From NCBI RefSeq assembly GCF_004001245.1, contig NZ_AP018724.1, positions 2,348,501 through 2,412,500 of the forward strand: DNA of 64,000 nt. Reading direction: 5' to 3'. The position numbers and the translations under genes were made by a program. Below the pieces are notes generated by a model. It had not been told where the DNA came from. It saw only the letters and a program-made list of their open reading frames with translations, and searched no databases. Position 1 is the first letter of the stretch; each line of letters begins with the position of its first letter. The DNA is from Sulfurivermis fontis. GTDB taxonomy: Bacteria > Pseudomonadota > Gammaproteobacteria > Thiohalomonadales > Thiohalomonadaceae. Below, piece by piece: positions 47,912 to 56,266 of this stretch.

Positions 47912-49207
47912 TTACTCCATCATGTCGTTGATGACATTCTTGAACCAGCTGTGGGCGTAGCTCACTTCACGCTTGCGGATCTCCGGGCTGGCATTGGCCG
48001 GTGACACACCGCCGGAGTTGGGTATTTCCTCGATGGAGTTATGGGCGGCATCCAGGGTGTAGACCGCCGCCACGGAAATGCCGAAGTCCTCGCCCACCAC
48101 GCTGTAGCAGGTGTTGACGAAGGTCGGGTCGCCCGGCTCGCGGCCAAGGAAACGGGCCACGATGGCGGCGGCGGCCACCTTGGCCTGGGAGTTGGCGGCA
48201 TAGGCCGACTTGGGCATCTTCGCCGCGCTGGCGGCATCGCCCAGCACATAGATATCCTTGTACCGCTTGGATTCGAAGGTACGCTTGTCCACCGGACACC
48301 AGTCGCCATCGACCAGATCGGCGGCGAAGGCGATGGCCCCGGCCTTCTGCGGCGGGATGATGTTCACCACGTCGCCCTGGAACGCCTCGATCTCCGCCTG
48401 CAGCGTCAGCGTCGACGGATCGACGGACTCCACCGTGCCGCCGGCAGCCGCGCCCACCCATTCGATCATGCTGTTGCCGGAGCCGTAACCGTACAGCTTG
48501 GTCCAGCCTTCCACATACAGCCCCTGTTTGGAGAAGGCATCCTTGGCGTCGAGGATGATGATCTTGGCGCGCGGGTTGTGGTACTTGCAGTACATGGCGA
48601 TCTGCGAGGCACGCTCATAGGGCCCCGGCGGACATTTGAACGGATTGGGCGGCGCGACGATGATCACGCGGCCCCCCTGGCGCATGGCCTGCAACTGGCG
48701 GCGCAGGATGCGGGTCTGCGGCCCGGCGTTCCAGGCATGGGTGATGGTCTCGCTCACCGATTCGTCATAGCCGTCGATGGCGTCCCACTTGAAACCGATG
48801 CCGGGCGATACCACGCAGGCGTCGTAGCCGAATTCCCTGCCGCCCGCCGTCGCCACCGTCTTCTTCACCGGATCGATGCCCACCACCGTATCGGTGACCA
48901 CGTCTACACCATGACGGCGCAGGCCGTCGTAACCGAAGGTGATGGACTCCAGGGTACGCTCGCCGCTCAACACCTCGTTGCTCATGAAGCAGGTGGTGTA
49001 GGCGGTCTTGCTCTCGATCAGCGTCACCGCCAGCGTCGGGTCCAGCTTGCGCAAATACTTGGCAACCGTGCAACCACCCACGCCGCCGCCCACGACCACC
49101 ACACGGCGGGCAGCGCCGAGGGCGAGGTGCGGAAAGCCGAGGCCGGCGCCCAGCGCGGCCACGCCGCCGGCGCTGCGAATGAAATCTCTACGCGTAATCT
49201 TCGTCAT
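47912..49207 (-). CDS. fccB: Flavocytochrome c sulfide dehydrogenase, flavoprotein subunit
   Basis: Periplasmic FAD enzyme oxidising sulfide and reducing the cytochrome subunit. It is 431 residues, with a Tat signal (TRRDFIRSAGG). The FAD fold VVVVGGGVGGCTVAKYL is followed by YTTCFMSNEV. If the signal is cut after residue 31, that Cys (73 of the precursor) becomes residue 42, the covalent FAD Cys in Allochromatium FccB. Disulfide-type Cys are in FKCPPGPYE and NTCYSVVG. It is downstream of fccA by 21 bp, part of the 51.8-47.9 kb operon. Confidence 0.93.
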   Translation of the reverse strand: MTKITRRDFIRSAGGVAALGAGLGFPHLALGAARRVVVVGGGVGGCTVAKYLRKLDPTLAVTLIESKTAYTTCFMSNEVLSGERTLESITFGYDGLRRHGVDVVTDTVVGIDPVKKTVATAGGREFGYDACVVSPGIGFKWDAIDGYDESVSETITHAWNAGPQTRILRRQLQAMRQGGRVIIVAPPNPFKCPPGPYERASQIAMYCKYHNPRAKIIILDAKDAFSKQGLYVEGWTKLYGYGSGNSMIEWVGAAAGGTVESVDPSTLTLQAEIEAFQGDVVNIIPPQKAGAIAFAADLVDGDWCPVDKRTFESKRYKDIYVLGDAASAAKMPKSAYAANSQAKVAAAAIVARFLGREPGDPTFVNTCYSVVGEDFGISVAAVYTLDAAHNSIEEIPNSGGVSPANASPEIRKREVSYAHSWFKNVINDMME

Positions 49208-49228
49208 GATTCGTGGTCCTCGCGGCGA

Positions 49229-49807
49229 TCAGTGCTGGCTGGCGTAGTAGTGGATGAGGGCCGGGATCGCCTGCTTGCCGTCTTCGGCAATCGCCGCATC
49301 GACCTTGCGCTTCATCTTGCGCGGCCAGTCGCGCTTACCGGACATGAAGTCATCCATGGTGTGCTGCAGATAAGGCATCCACTGTCCGGCCAGCGTGCCG
49401 GCATCGCCGGGGCGGCCGCCGTTTTCGTGACACTTCTCGCAGTGCTTGTCGTGCAGGATCTTGCCACGCGCCGCGAGCGCTGCATCGTATTTTTGCGGCA
49501 CCAGATGCAGGCGCTGCCGGGCGAAGAACCAGGCCATGTCCTCCAGCTGCTGTGCGGTATAGCCTTTGGCGATGCGGTTCATGATGGTGGCATTGCGCTT
49601 GTCGGCCTGATAGGCCTTCATCGCATCGACGAACACCTCCGGGTCCATGCCGGCGATGGACGGCATCGACGGTCCCACGCTGGAACCGTCGGTGCCGTGG
49701 CAGCCGGCACAGGTGAAGGCCAGCGCCTCACCGCTGGGCGCGGCGGCGACCGTGGCCGGGAGCAGCGCCAGCACGGCCAGCAGCAGGTTGCGTACAGTCT
49801 TGGTCAT
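49229..49807 (-). CDS. fccA: Diheme cytochrome c, flavocytochrome c subunit
   Basis: 192 residues with a signal peptide and two CXXCH heme sites (Cys33/Cys36/His37 and Cys123/Cys126/His127), each in a class I cytochrome c domain with Met ligands probable in PSMPSIAGM and GQWMPYL. It receives electrons from FccB and passes them on to small cytochromes or the membrane. It lies between fccB and the CbcL-like gene, spaced 21 and 17 bp. Confidence 0.92.
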   Translation of the reverse strand: MTKTVRNLLLAVLALLPATVAAAPSGEALAFTCAGCHGTDGSSVGPSMPSIAGMDPEVFVDAMKAYQADKRNATIMNRIAKGYTAQQLEDMAWFFARQRLHLVPQKYDAALAARGKILHDKHCEKCHENGGRPGDAGTLAGQWMPYLQHTMDDFMSGKRDWPRKMKRKVDAAIAEDGKQAIPALIHYYASQH

Positions 49808-49824
49808 GATGTCGTCTCTCCAGG

Positions 49825-51804
49825 CTAGTCCGGCATGGTCGTCAGGCCGATCAGCACCAGCGTCAGCAATGCCAGGCCGGCCATGATCAGCACACTGGTG
49901 ATGAACGACGAGGCCAGATCGACACGGCGCGACGGCCGCTTGACCAGATGCTTTTCCAGCTCGCCGGCGGCGACCAGACGCTCGTATTCGAGACGATGGT
50001 CATGCTTGAACTCCTCGATGGGGATCACACCGGTAAAGATGGTGGTGCTCATCGGGAAGCGCTCGGGCCGGAAGTGCACGTTGAAGAAGTGCACCGAGTT
50101 GAGGAATATCGCAGCCAGCAACGCTTCCTCCGCATGGACCAGGGTGGCGATATTGAACACCCAGCCCGGCAGGATGGCGGCGGTCGCCTCCGGCGCAAAC
50201 AGGATGATGCCGGAAGAACCGATCACTGCCGTGCCCCAGAACGGCGCCCAGTAGTCGAATTTCTGCCAGTAGGTCCAGTGACAGAACTCGGGGCGCGGGC
50301 CGCGGCCGAGGAACCACTTGAACATGCCGCGCAGGTCATCCCAATCCTTCCAGTTGGGCAGCATGGATGTGCCGCCGAACCACTCGAAGGTCTTGCGCTT
50401 GCGCCAGATGTTGGTGAGCGCGATGACCAGGTGCGCCACGAAGATGCTCAGCCACAGCACGGCGGCGGTGCGATGCACGAGGCCTTCCACCTGCGGCCCG
50501 CCGAGGAAATCCACCACCGCCTTGGCCCAGGCGGTGTGCGAGAACAGCAGGGTGGTGCCGGTCAGGATCAGGGTCATGGTGGCGAGGGCGAACAGACCGT
50601 GAATCCAGCGCCATACCACCGGAAAACGTCGGAAGTAGACGATGTCGGGACGGTCGCGATCCTCGATGAAGCCCTTGCCCTGGATGCGGTCCATCACCTC
50701 GCGGTACAGCCACAACAGGACATGGACCCAGAAAAAGGCGATGACACCGTAGATCAGCGCCTGCATGAATACCTTGGCGGCCCACAGCGCCGGATAATTC
50801 TCCGCGTCATCCGCATCGCCGTGCGGCCAGAAGCTGAGGAAGTTCTCGTTGGCGTCGGTGTGGCAGTTGCGGCAGTTCTCCAGCCGGTTGTTGGCGTGGA
50901 TCTCCGAGGTGGGGTCGTCCTTGCCCTTGATCTCGTGGCCGCCGTGGCAGTCGTGGCACTTGGCGGTATTGGTGTAACCGAGGCGGTGCACCTGGCCGTG
51001 ATACGAGGCGAAGTAGGTGCGCTGGGCATCCTCGTGGCAGTCGCCGCAGTTCCTGGTGATGGCCTTTTTGGCGGCATCACCCTCGGGTGAGGTGATGGCA
51101 TGGGTGGTGTGGCAGTCGGAACACACCGCCGCCTTGCTGTCCTTCTTCTCCAGCACCGCCTTGCCGTGATCGGAGGTGCGGTACTCGTTCAACTGCTTCT
51201 CGTGGCAACGGCCGCACAGCTCGGGATTTTTCAGGCGGTTCTCTTCCCGCTGCTGGGTGCCGAGCTTGCCCACGTTGTGGGCATCGTGACAGTCGTAGCA
51301 GGTGGCGTTGGTGCGGGACTCGTCCAGCTTGCTCGGCTGGGCGTGGACCGAGCCCATGAAACTGTCGATCTGTTCGATGACCACCTTCAGGCGCTCATGC
51401 GCGCCGCTCGGGTCATTCTTGTGTTTTTCCCAGGTGCTGCGATGACACTCGACACAGCCGACGATCACCTCCGGCGCCTCGCGGTGCGGCACGCGGCTGA
51501 TGGTAGTGTGACAGCTGTTGCAGCGTAGTTCACCATGGACACTCGCCTCGATCTGTTCGCGGTGCACGAAGATGTTGACCGTGGTGCCGTCGTCACGCAC
51601 ATCGGTCGTTTCCTTCTCGTCGCCGTGGCAGGTCAGGCAGCGCTCGTTGGGAATGATGCGCTTGCCCGTGGCCGGATCGAAGTTGTGGATCATCAACTCC
51701 CCGTCCGCCTCGGCGGCGCAGGCCGGCGGCAGGGGGAAGAGACAGGAGGCTGCGCAGAGGCAGGCATAAAACATGGCTGCGATGCGACTTGGCATCGTAT
51801 TCAT
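49825..51804 (-). CDS. Nine-heme cytochrome c fused to a cytochrome b membrane domain (CbcL-like)
   Basis: 659 residues. After a signal peptide, nine CXXCH sites lie between residues 56 and 315 (CLTCH, CNSCH, CVECH, CYDCH, CGRCH, CSDCH, CGDCH, CHDCH, CRNCH). From about 345 to the end is a HydC/FdnI-type b domain with five or more helices and His residues placed for two hemes (WIHGLFALATMT, LVHRTAAVLWLSIFVAHLVIAL, SVHFFNVHF). This nine-heme plus diheme b fusion is the layout of Geobacter CbcL, an inner-membrane quinol-linked cytochrome. Here it leads the fccAB operon, so it probably links sulfide-derived electrons with quinones. The direction is not shown. Confidence 0.88.
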   Translation of the reverse strand: MNTMPSRIAAMFYACLCAASCLFPLPPACAAEADGELMIHNFDPATGKRIIPNERCLTCHGDEKETTDVRDDGTTVNIFVHREQIEASVHGELRCNSCHTTISRVPHREAPEVIVGCVECHRSTWEKHKNDPSGAHERLKVVIEQIDSFMGSVHAQPSKLDESRTNATCYDCHDAHNVGKLGTQQREENRLKNPELCGRCHEKQLNEYRTSDHGKAVLEKKDSKAAVCSDCHTTHAITSPEGDAAKKAITRNCGDCHEDAQRTYFASYHGQVHRLGYTNTAKCHDCHGGHEIKGKDDPTSEIHANNRLENCRNCHTDANENFLSFWPHGDADDAENYPALWAAKVFMQALIYGVIAFFWVHVLLWLYREVMDRIQGKGFIEDRDRPDIVYFRRFPVVWRWIHGLFALATMTLILTGTTLLFSHTAWAKAVVDFLGGPQVEGLVHRTAAVLWLSIFVAHLVIALTNIWRKRKTFEWFGGTSMLPNWKDWDDLRGMFKWFLGRGPRPEFCHWTYWQKFDYWAPFWGTAVIGSSGIILFAPEATAAILPGWVFNIATLVHAEEALLAAIFLNSVHFFNVHFRPERFPMSTTIFTGVIPIEEFKHDHRLEYERLVAAGELEKHLVKRPSRRVDLASSFITSVLIMAGLALLTLVLIGLTTMPD

Positions 51805-51995
51805 AACCTGTTTCCTTTGGTGGTCACGCAGCCCAGTGGACTGTCGATTTTGTTATTTCCGACAACTGCGGTTCCGGCCTGCCTGCGCAAACGGAAACCG
51901 CTGTCCCGGTATGGGGCGACTGTCCGCGCGCAGGAGAACGAACGGCGGCGTCCCTTACTTCAAGGCATCACAAAAGCAAAGGCAGTGCCAAGTCA

Positions 51996-52077
51996 TGTCA
52001 TGACAAAACCCGGCAAAATGACCGCGGAAGGAATTTTTTCAGACTGTGTCATGACACATGACATATGACATGCATGT
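51996..52077. promoter_or_regulatory. TGTCATGACA operator cluster upstream of the cytochrome/fcc operon
   Basis: Two perfect palindromes TGTCATGACA (51996-52005 and 52047-52056; the second extends to GTGTCATGACAC) are followed by further TGACA/ATGACAT half-sites and ACATGCATGT up to about 52077. They lie about 190-275 bp upstream of the start at 51804. The 51805-52262 gap has no gene and otherwise shows nothing notable. The regulator is unknown. Confidence 0.65.
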
Positions 52078-52220
52078 GACACCTGACAAATTTGGCGGAA
52101 GAATACTGACTGAAGAGGCAATGCCAACGGTCAGGCCTGAGGTCAAGCGATAGAGAAGGGAACATGCATTCATGCTATTTGCCAAAAACGCATGCCATAG
52201 ATGAAGAAGGAAAGACAGGC

Positions 52221-52257
52221 GTCAGCCCCCGCCGCTGACCCGTGAGCAGGGGCTGAC
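52221..52257 (-). terminator. Possible terminator after the TPR-PDZ lipoprotein gene
   Basis: GTCAGCCCC (52221-52229) pairs with GGGGCTGAC (52249-52257), 9 bp with a 19-base loop, followed on the minus strand by a T-rich stretch (GCCTGTCTTTCCTTCTT). Confidence 0.45.
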
Positions 52258-52262
52258 AACGG

Positions 52263-53519
52263 TCAATTGATCCAGGGCTTGTTCTCGCCGTACACCAGCG
52301 GCAGCACCTCGATGCGGTGCGTGGTGATGGTGATCGGCTCCTTCACATCCTCGCGCTGCAAGGTCAACCTGACCGCTGTCCCCGGCTCGCCGCGCAGACG
52401 CATCACCACGCCGGCGGCAGAAAGCGACTGTACCGCCACATCGTCGATGGCAAGGATTTCATCACCGTCACGCATGCCCGCCGCGTAGGCCGGCGAGTCC
52501 ACCGACACACGTGCCGCCACATGCCCCTGCCAGCCGGCCTGGATGGCGGAAAATCCACCCGCCCACCACTCCTCCAGCCCGTACAACACCACTCCGACAC
52601 CGCCCTTGGGCAGTGGGCCATACAACTGGATATCCACCGGGAACGGCTCGCCCGGCACCACCTCGCCGCAGACGTCATTGGACAGCAGTTGCATGCGGAT
52701 CGCGGCGCGATAGGGTGTGCGGGTGTGATGCAACACCAGCTGGCCATCGGCGTCATTGATCTCGCCAGTCACCTGGCCGCCGTCGGCCGGTATCGGACAA
52801 ATTTCTGCCTTCAACGGCTTGCGCTCCCAGGAACCTGTCAGGGCATTGCCCTGGACATTCAGTACATAGCTTTCGGTGGCGTAGGTACGCAGAAAGATGT
52901 TGCCGACAAAGGGATAGGTGGCGCTGACCTCCTTCTCAACCACACGGCGCCGATCGGTACGCAGCGTGATGCGGCCGTTTTCCAGGCTCAGGTGGTAGGG
53001 CGCGCCATCGTGACTGATCCACAAACCGACACGTCCCATGGTCTTGGCCTGTTGTTCCTGCCGGAACTCCAGCTTGATCAATTCGTCCTGCACCTTGGCG
53101 GCATCAGGCGCATTGGGTTCCAGGGCAAGATACTGGCGGTAGCTGGCGATGGCATCGCCATAACGATTCAGCCGCATCTGTACCAGGGCCAGATTGAACC
53201 AGGCGGCGGACATCTGCGGCGCAATCTCCGTCGCCATGCGGAACTCATCCTCCGCCACCACCAACTCTGCCGGGGACTTGGCCATTTCCACGGCCGCCAT
53301 GCCGCGCACCATGTGCCGGCGCGCATCTTCCGGTGTACCGGTCGCCTTCGGACGCGGTGCCGGGGCTGCAACCGCAGCGGGAGACATCAAGCCAGGCTGA
53401 GCGGCTGCGGTAGCGGGCTTCTGCTGTGCAGCGCCCACATCGAAACGCACAGGCGCGTCGGCGGCGCATCCGGTCAGCAGCACGGCAAGCACGACAGCGA
53501 GGATTGTTGTACAGCGCAT
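52263..53519 (-). CDS. TPR and PDZ domain lipoprotein
   Basis: 418 residues with AGGAGA before the ATG. Lipobox VLLTGCAAD. A Pro/Ala linker is followed by a TPR pair at about 85-160 (AAWFNLALVQMRLNRYGDAIASYRQYLALEP). A middle beta-rich domain (GLWISHDGAPYHLSLENGRITLRTDRRRV) spans about 175-300. A PDZ domain lies at the C-terminus (ARVSVDSPAYAAGMRDGDEILAIDDVAVQSL). It likely scaffolds envelope proteins; no protease triad is visible. It is upstream of the divergent omptin gene. Confidence 0.8.
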   Translation of the reverse strand: MRCTTILAVVLAVLLTGCAADAPVRFDVGAAQQKPATAAAQPGLMSPAAVAAPAPRPKATGTPEDARRHMVRGMAAVEMAKSPAELVVAEDEFRMATEIAPQMSAAWFNLALVQMRLNRYGDAIASYRQYLALEPNAPDAAKVQDELIKLEFRQEQQAKTMGRVGLWISHDGAPYHLSLENGRITLRTDRRRVVEKEVSATYPFVGNIFLRTYATESYVLNVQGNALTGSWERKPLKAEICPIPADGGQVTGEINDADGQLVLHHTRTPYRAAIRMQLLSNDVCGEVVPGEPFPVDIQLYGPLPKGGVGVVLYGLEEWWAGGFSAIQAGWQGHVAARVSVDSPAYAAGMRDGDEILAIDDVAVQSLSAAGVVMRLRGEPGTAVRLTLQREDVKEPITITTHRIEVLPLVYGENKPWIN

Positions 53520-53644
53520 CGTCGGATTCTCCTGGAATAAGCATTTCCACATGCTGCCATATTGCCAGAAAAACGCACCGCACGGCATACGCAATCCGAG
53601 CCCACCCCATCGACAAGGCATCGAGCGAGGCAAATTACCTATAC

Positions 53645-53771
53645 GGAAGGTCTGAATAAGTCCATCCTGGACTTCTCAGACCGTGTGTATCGAAAAATGT
53701 GCTTTTCGCATCGCCCCCTTTTACAACGACTGATTCGCCTTGGAAAATGGGCGCACATCCTTATGCCGCAA
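53645..53771 (-). mobile_element. Degenerate MITE copy (copy 6), one end lost
   Basis: It begins GGAAGGTCTGAATAAGTCC and keeps the AAGTCCATCCTGGACTT hairpin, the CGAAAAATGTGCTTTTCG hairpin and the ACATCC-TATGCCGC remains, but the left-end hairpin is missing and the interior is heavily mutated. It occupies much of the 352-bp gap before the omptin gene. Confidence 0.7.
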
Positions 53772-53871
53772 TCATCGTGACGACGTGTACAATAACGGAC
53801 GCTTCACACCGTCAGATGGACCTTGTCTAACCACGCTGCCCGGCGGCAGCCTGCCCAGGGAGAAAAATAAA

Positions 53872-54852
53872 ATGAACAGGAATATGCTCCAGAGCCTCTT
53901 CCTTATTCCCATGCTATCTGGCCTGCCGCTGGTCGCCACGGCACAGACCGTCTCTGTCAGCGACGACGGCATGACCCAGATCAGCCTCAAGGCCGGCGTG
54001 ATGGGCGGCGAGTCGGGCGAATATGTCTACGACGCCGACGGCAGCGCCAGCGGCATCCGCGGCTACAAGATCAGCGAGTTGCAGTGGGAACTGGACAATG
54101 TGTGGATGGCCGGCATCAACCTGCGCCACCGCTTCAGCGAGGGCTTCGCCCTCGGCGTGGACTACTGGGCCAACGCCGGCGACGGCGACGGCTACATGAC
54201 CGACTACGACTGGCTTTACGTCGGCCTCGACTGGAGCCATCGCTCACAACATCCAGACACCACCGTGCGCAACGTCAACCGCATCGACATCAACGGCGAG
54301 TTTCTGCTGCATCGCAACGCGCACGAGCGGTACGATGTCTACGCCCTGCTCGGTTACCGCCGCGATCACTTCGACTGGCAGGCCAGGGGCGGTACGGCCA
54401 TTTATTCAAACGTAACCTACCGCGACACCTACCTGGTATTTGCCGATGTTCCGGTGATTTCCTACGAGCAGACCTGGGAAGTGCCCTACCTCGGCCTCGG
54501 CATCCGTTCCACCAGCCTGGTCAGCGGCCGTCGCGTCACCGCGGAATTCAACGCCCGCTACAGTGTCTGGGCCGAAGGCGAGGACATCGACATTCACCAC
54601 CTGCGCGATCTGCGCTTCGAGGAAAGCGGCAAGGATGGCCAGTGGCTCGACCTGCAGCTGAACATCGACGTCGCGCTGGATACGAACCTCGACCTCACCT
54701 TCGGCGTCTCCCATTCGGTCTACAGCGAGGTCAAGGGACCGACCACCATCACCGACCTGACCACCGGCGCCACCAGTTACTATCCCGGCGATGCCGCCGG
54801 CCTCGACCACAGCTCCACCCTGCTGTCGCTGGGGCTCAACTACCGGATGTAA
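53872..54852 (+). CDS. Omptin-family outer-membrane protease
   Basis: 326-residue precursor with signal peptide (LSGLPLVATAQ). Ten-strand barrel protease of the OmpT/Pla family. The active-site Asp pair is Asp111/Asp113 in MTDYDW and the Asp-His pair Asp240/His242 in EDIDIHH. Other family motifs are HPDT, RGG-IYS, GY(E/K)Q and the final LGLNYRM. Omptins cleave between basic residues of peptides at the surface and need LPS. Loop regions are longer than in OmpT (297 residues). It has its own terminator and is uncommon outside enterics and symbionts. Confidence 0.87.
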   Translation: MNRNMLQSLFLIPMLSGLPLVATAQTVSVSDDGMTQISLKAGVMGGESGEYVYDADGSASGIRGYKISELQWELDNVWMAGINLRHRFSEGFALGVDYWANAGDGDGYMTDYDWLYVGLDWSHRSQHPDTTVRNVNRIDINGEFLLHRNAHERYDVYALLGYRRDHFDWQARGGTAIYSNVTYRDTYLVFADVPVISYEQTWEVPYLGLGIRSTSLVSGRRVTAEFNARYSVWAEGEDIDIHHLRDLRFEESGKDGQWLDLQLNIDVALDTNLDLTFGVSHSVYSEVKGPTTITDLTTGATSYYPGDAAGLDHSSTLLSLGLNYRM

Positions 54853-54875
54853 TATCGCCGCGCAGCCCGAGCAGT

Positions 54876-54898
54876 AAGGCACCCGCAAGGGTGCCTTT
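54876..54898 (+). terminator. Terminator of the omptin gene
   Basis: AAGGCACCC-GCAA-GGGTGCCTT followed by T, a 9-bp perfect stem 24 bp after the stop. The T-run is short (TTT). Confidence 0.6.
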
Positions 54899-55025
54899 GC
54901 TGATCCCTACCGTGACAACCCGTTTGTCGATCCGGTGATGTGACCGATGTACACGTATCCAGCACTCACCTCACCATCCTGTGACAGGCCGCCAATAATC
55001 AAGCAACACCCACACGTTCCCTCTG

Positions 55026-55107
55026 GGGAAGCTCGAATAAGTTCAGGGCTTGCACAGTATAAGAACGTACCATGGTATGAGCCGAGCCGGCTGGACTCAT
55101 TCAGTCC
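55026..55107 (+). mobile_element. Degenerate MITE fragment (copy 7)
   Basis: It starts GGAAGCTCGAATAAGTTCAGG and ends GGACTCATTCAGTCC, with a short unrelated-looking middle. Both ends are recognisable but mutated. The intact copy 5 is inserted 4 bp to its right (after CTAA). Confidence 0.55.
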
Positions 55108-55111
55108 CTAA

Positions 55112-55315
55112 GGAAGCTCTGGATAAGTTCAGAGCTTCCGCGGCACAGGGATGTGCCGCCATTTTTCAACGACGATAAGTCGTTGAAAAATGAAACCAAG
55201 CGAAAATCACTCTTTTCGCTTGGCGTGGTTTTGTCACGGATGGACTTATGTCGCGGAGCCCAGGGAGGGGCGGGATCGACCTGAGAAGTCCAGGATGGAC
55301 TTACGCAGACCTTCC
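55112..55315 (+). mobile_element. MITE copy 5, long form
   Basis: 204 bp flanked by CTAA (55108-55111 and 55316-55319). Same long form as copy 1, including the extra block of about 52 bp (TCACGGATGGACTTATGTCGC then GGGAGGGGCGGGATCGAC). It ends one base before the stop codon of the nitroreductase gene, whose TAG lies within the target duplication. Confidence 0.92.
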
Positions 55316-55969
55316 CTAAAGAAAGGTAAACACCTCATCCGCCGGCAGGCGCGACTTGGGCAGGGCGGCATTGGGGTCGTCGGCGCTGCGGTAGCCGAGG
55401 GCGACCAGCACCACCGAGGTCAGGCCCTGCGCGCGCAGGCCGAGTTCGCGGTCGAGAATGTTACGGTCGAATCCCTCGATGGGCGTGGCGTCGATCTCCA
55501 GCGCACCGGCGCCGAGCAGCAAGGTGCCGAGGGCGAGATAGACCTGCTTCTCCATCCAGTGTTGCGTGTCCTGCAGATCCTCGCGGTGCAGATTGGCGTA
55601 GAACAGGCGGCCCTTGAGCGTCCCCGCCTTCGCCTCCGCGCTCTTGAAGCGGCCGTCCTTCTCCTCCTGATCCAGCACATGGGCCAGGTGGGCATCGGTC
55701 AGCTCGGTGCGGGCACACAGCACCACCACATGGGAACAGTTGCGCACCTTGGCCTCGTTGGCGCTGTAGGGCCCGGTGGTGGCCTGGGCGATGCGCGCCT
55801 TGCCTGCCTCGGAGCCGGCGATGATGAAATGCCACGGCTGCGAATTGATGGACGACGGCGCATAGCGCAGCAGCGTCTGTATCTGCTCCATCTGCGCGGC
55901 GCCGATGCGCTTGTGCGGGTCGTAGGCCTTGGTGGTGTAGCGGGTGGTGGCGATCTGGGTGATGTTCAT
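55316..55969 (-). CDS. nfsB: Oxygen-insensitive NAD(P)H nitroreductase, NfsB type
   Basis: 217 residues, the same length as E. coli NfsB. FMN-binding features are ATTRYTTKAYDP, YAPSSINSQPWHFI, the IDATPIEGFD motif and a final LVALGYRS. The last residues are DEVFTFL, and the TAG stop lies within the CTAA target duplication of MITE copy 5. Reduces nitro compounds and quinones; physiological substrate unknown. Confidence 0.9.
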   Translation of the reverse strand: MNITQIATTRYTTKAYDPHKRIGAAQMEQIQTLLRYAPSSINSQPWHFIIAGSEAGKARIAQATTGPYSANEAKVRNCSHVVVLCARTELTDAHLAHVLDQEEKDGRFKSAEAKAGTLKGRLFYANLHREDLQDTQHWMEKQVYLALGTLLLGAGALEIDATPIEGFDRNILDRELGLRAQGLTSVVLVALGYRSADDPNAALPKSRLPADEVFTFL

Positions 55970-56056
55970 GGTGTGAATTCCATTCTTGCCAGTTAAACCA
56001 GACTTGTATTTTCGTTCAACTTACAGTCTAAAGGCAAAAGGCAAGACCTGACCCCG

Positions 56057-56212
56057 GTGGAGTTCACATGGCCTTGCACTGCCGGGCAGACCGTCGTTGG
56101 ATTCTTGAACGAATACAACCTCGACGGCTATCAAAACGGCATTTTCAAGTACCAGAATACTTCCACAAACTCGCCGTGGAACACCATGTCGGTGCAGATC
56201 AGCATCCTTTGA
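56057..56212 (+). pseudogene. Fragment of an unknown coding sequence (C-terminus)
   Basis: 51 codons open from the inner edge of the inverted repeat: EFTWPCTAGQTVVGFLNEY, then NLDGYQNGIFKYQNT, ending MSVQISIL and TGA. It has no proper start, ends in a hydrophobic-tailed strand and is followed by a terminator, as for the 3' end of a real gene. I do not recognise the family. Confidence 0.35.
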
Positions 56213-56239
56213 TCTGCTGAACTTTGCTTGAAGTTGTAG

Positions 56240-56260
56240 AGGCCGGGAAGCCGGCCTTTT
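56240..56260 (+). terminator. Intrinsic terminator
   Basis: AGGCCGG-GAAG-CCGGCCT followed by TTTGCATTTTT, 7-bp stem, behind the fragment ORF. Confidence 0.7.
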
Positions 56261-56266
56261 GCATTT

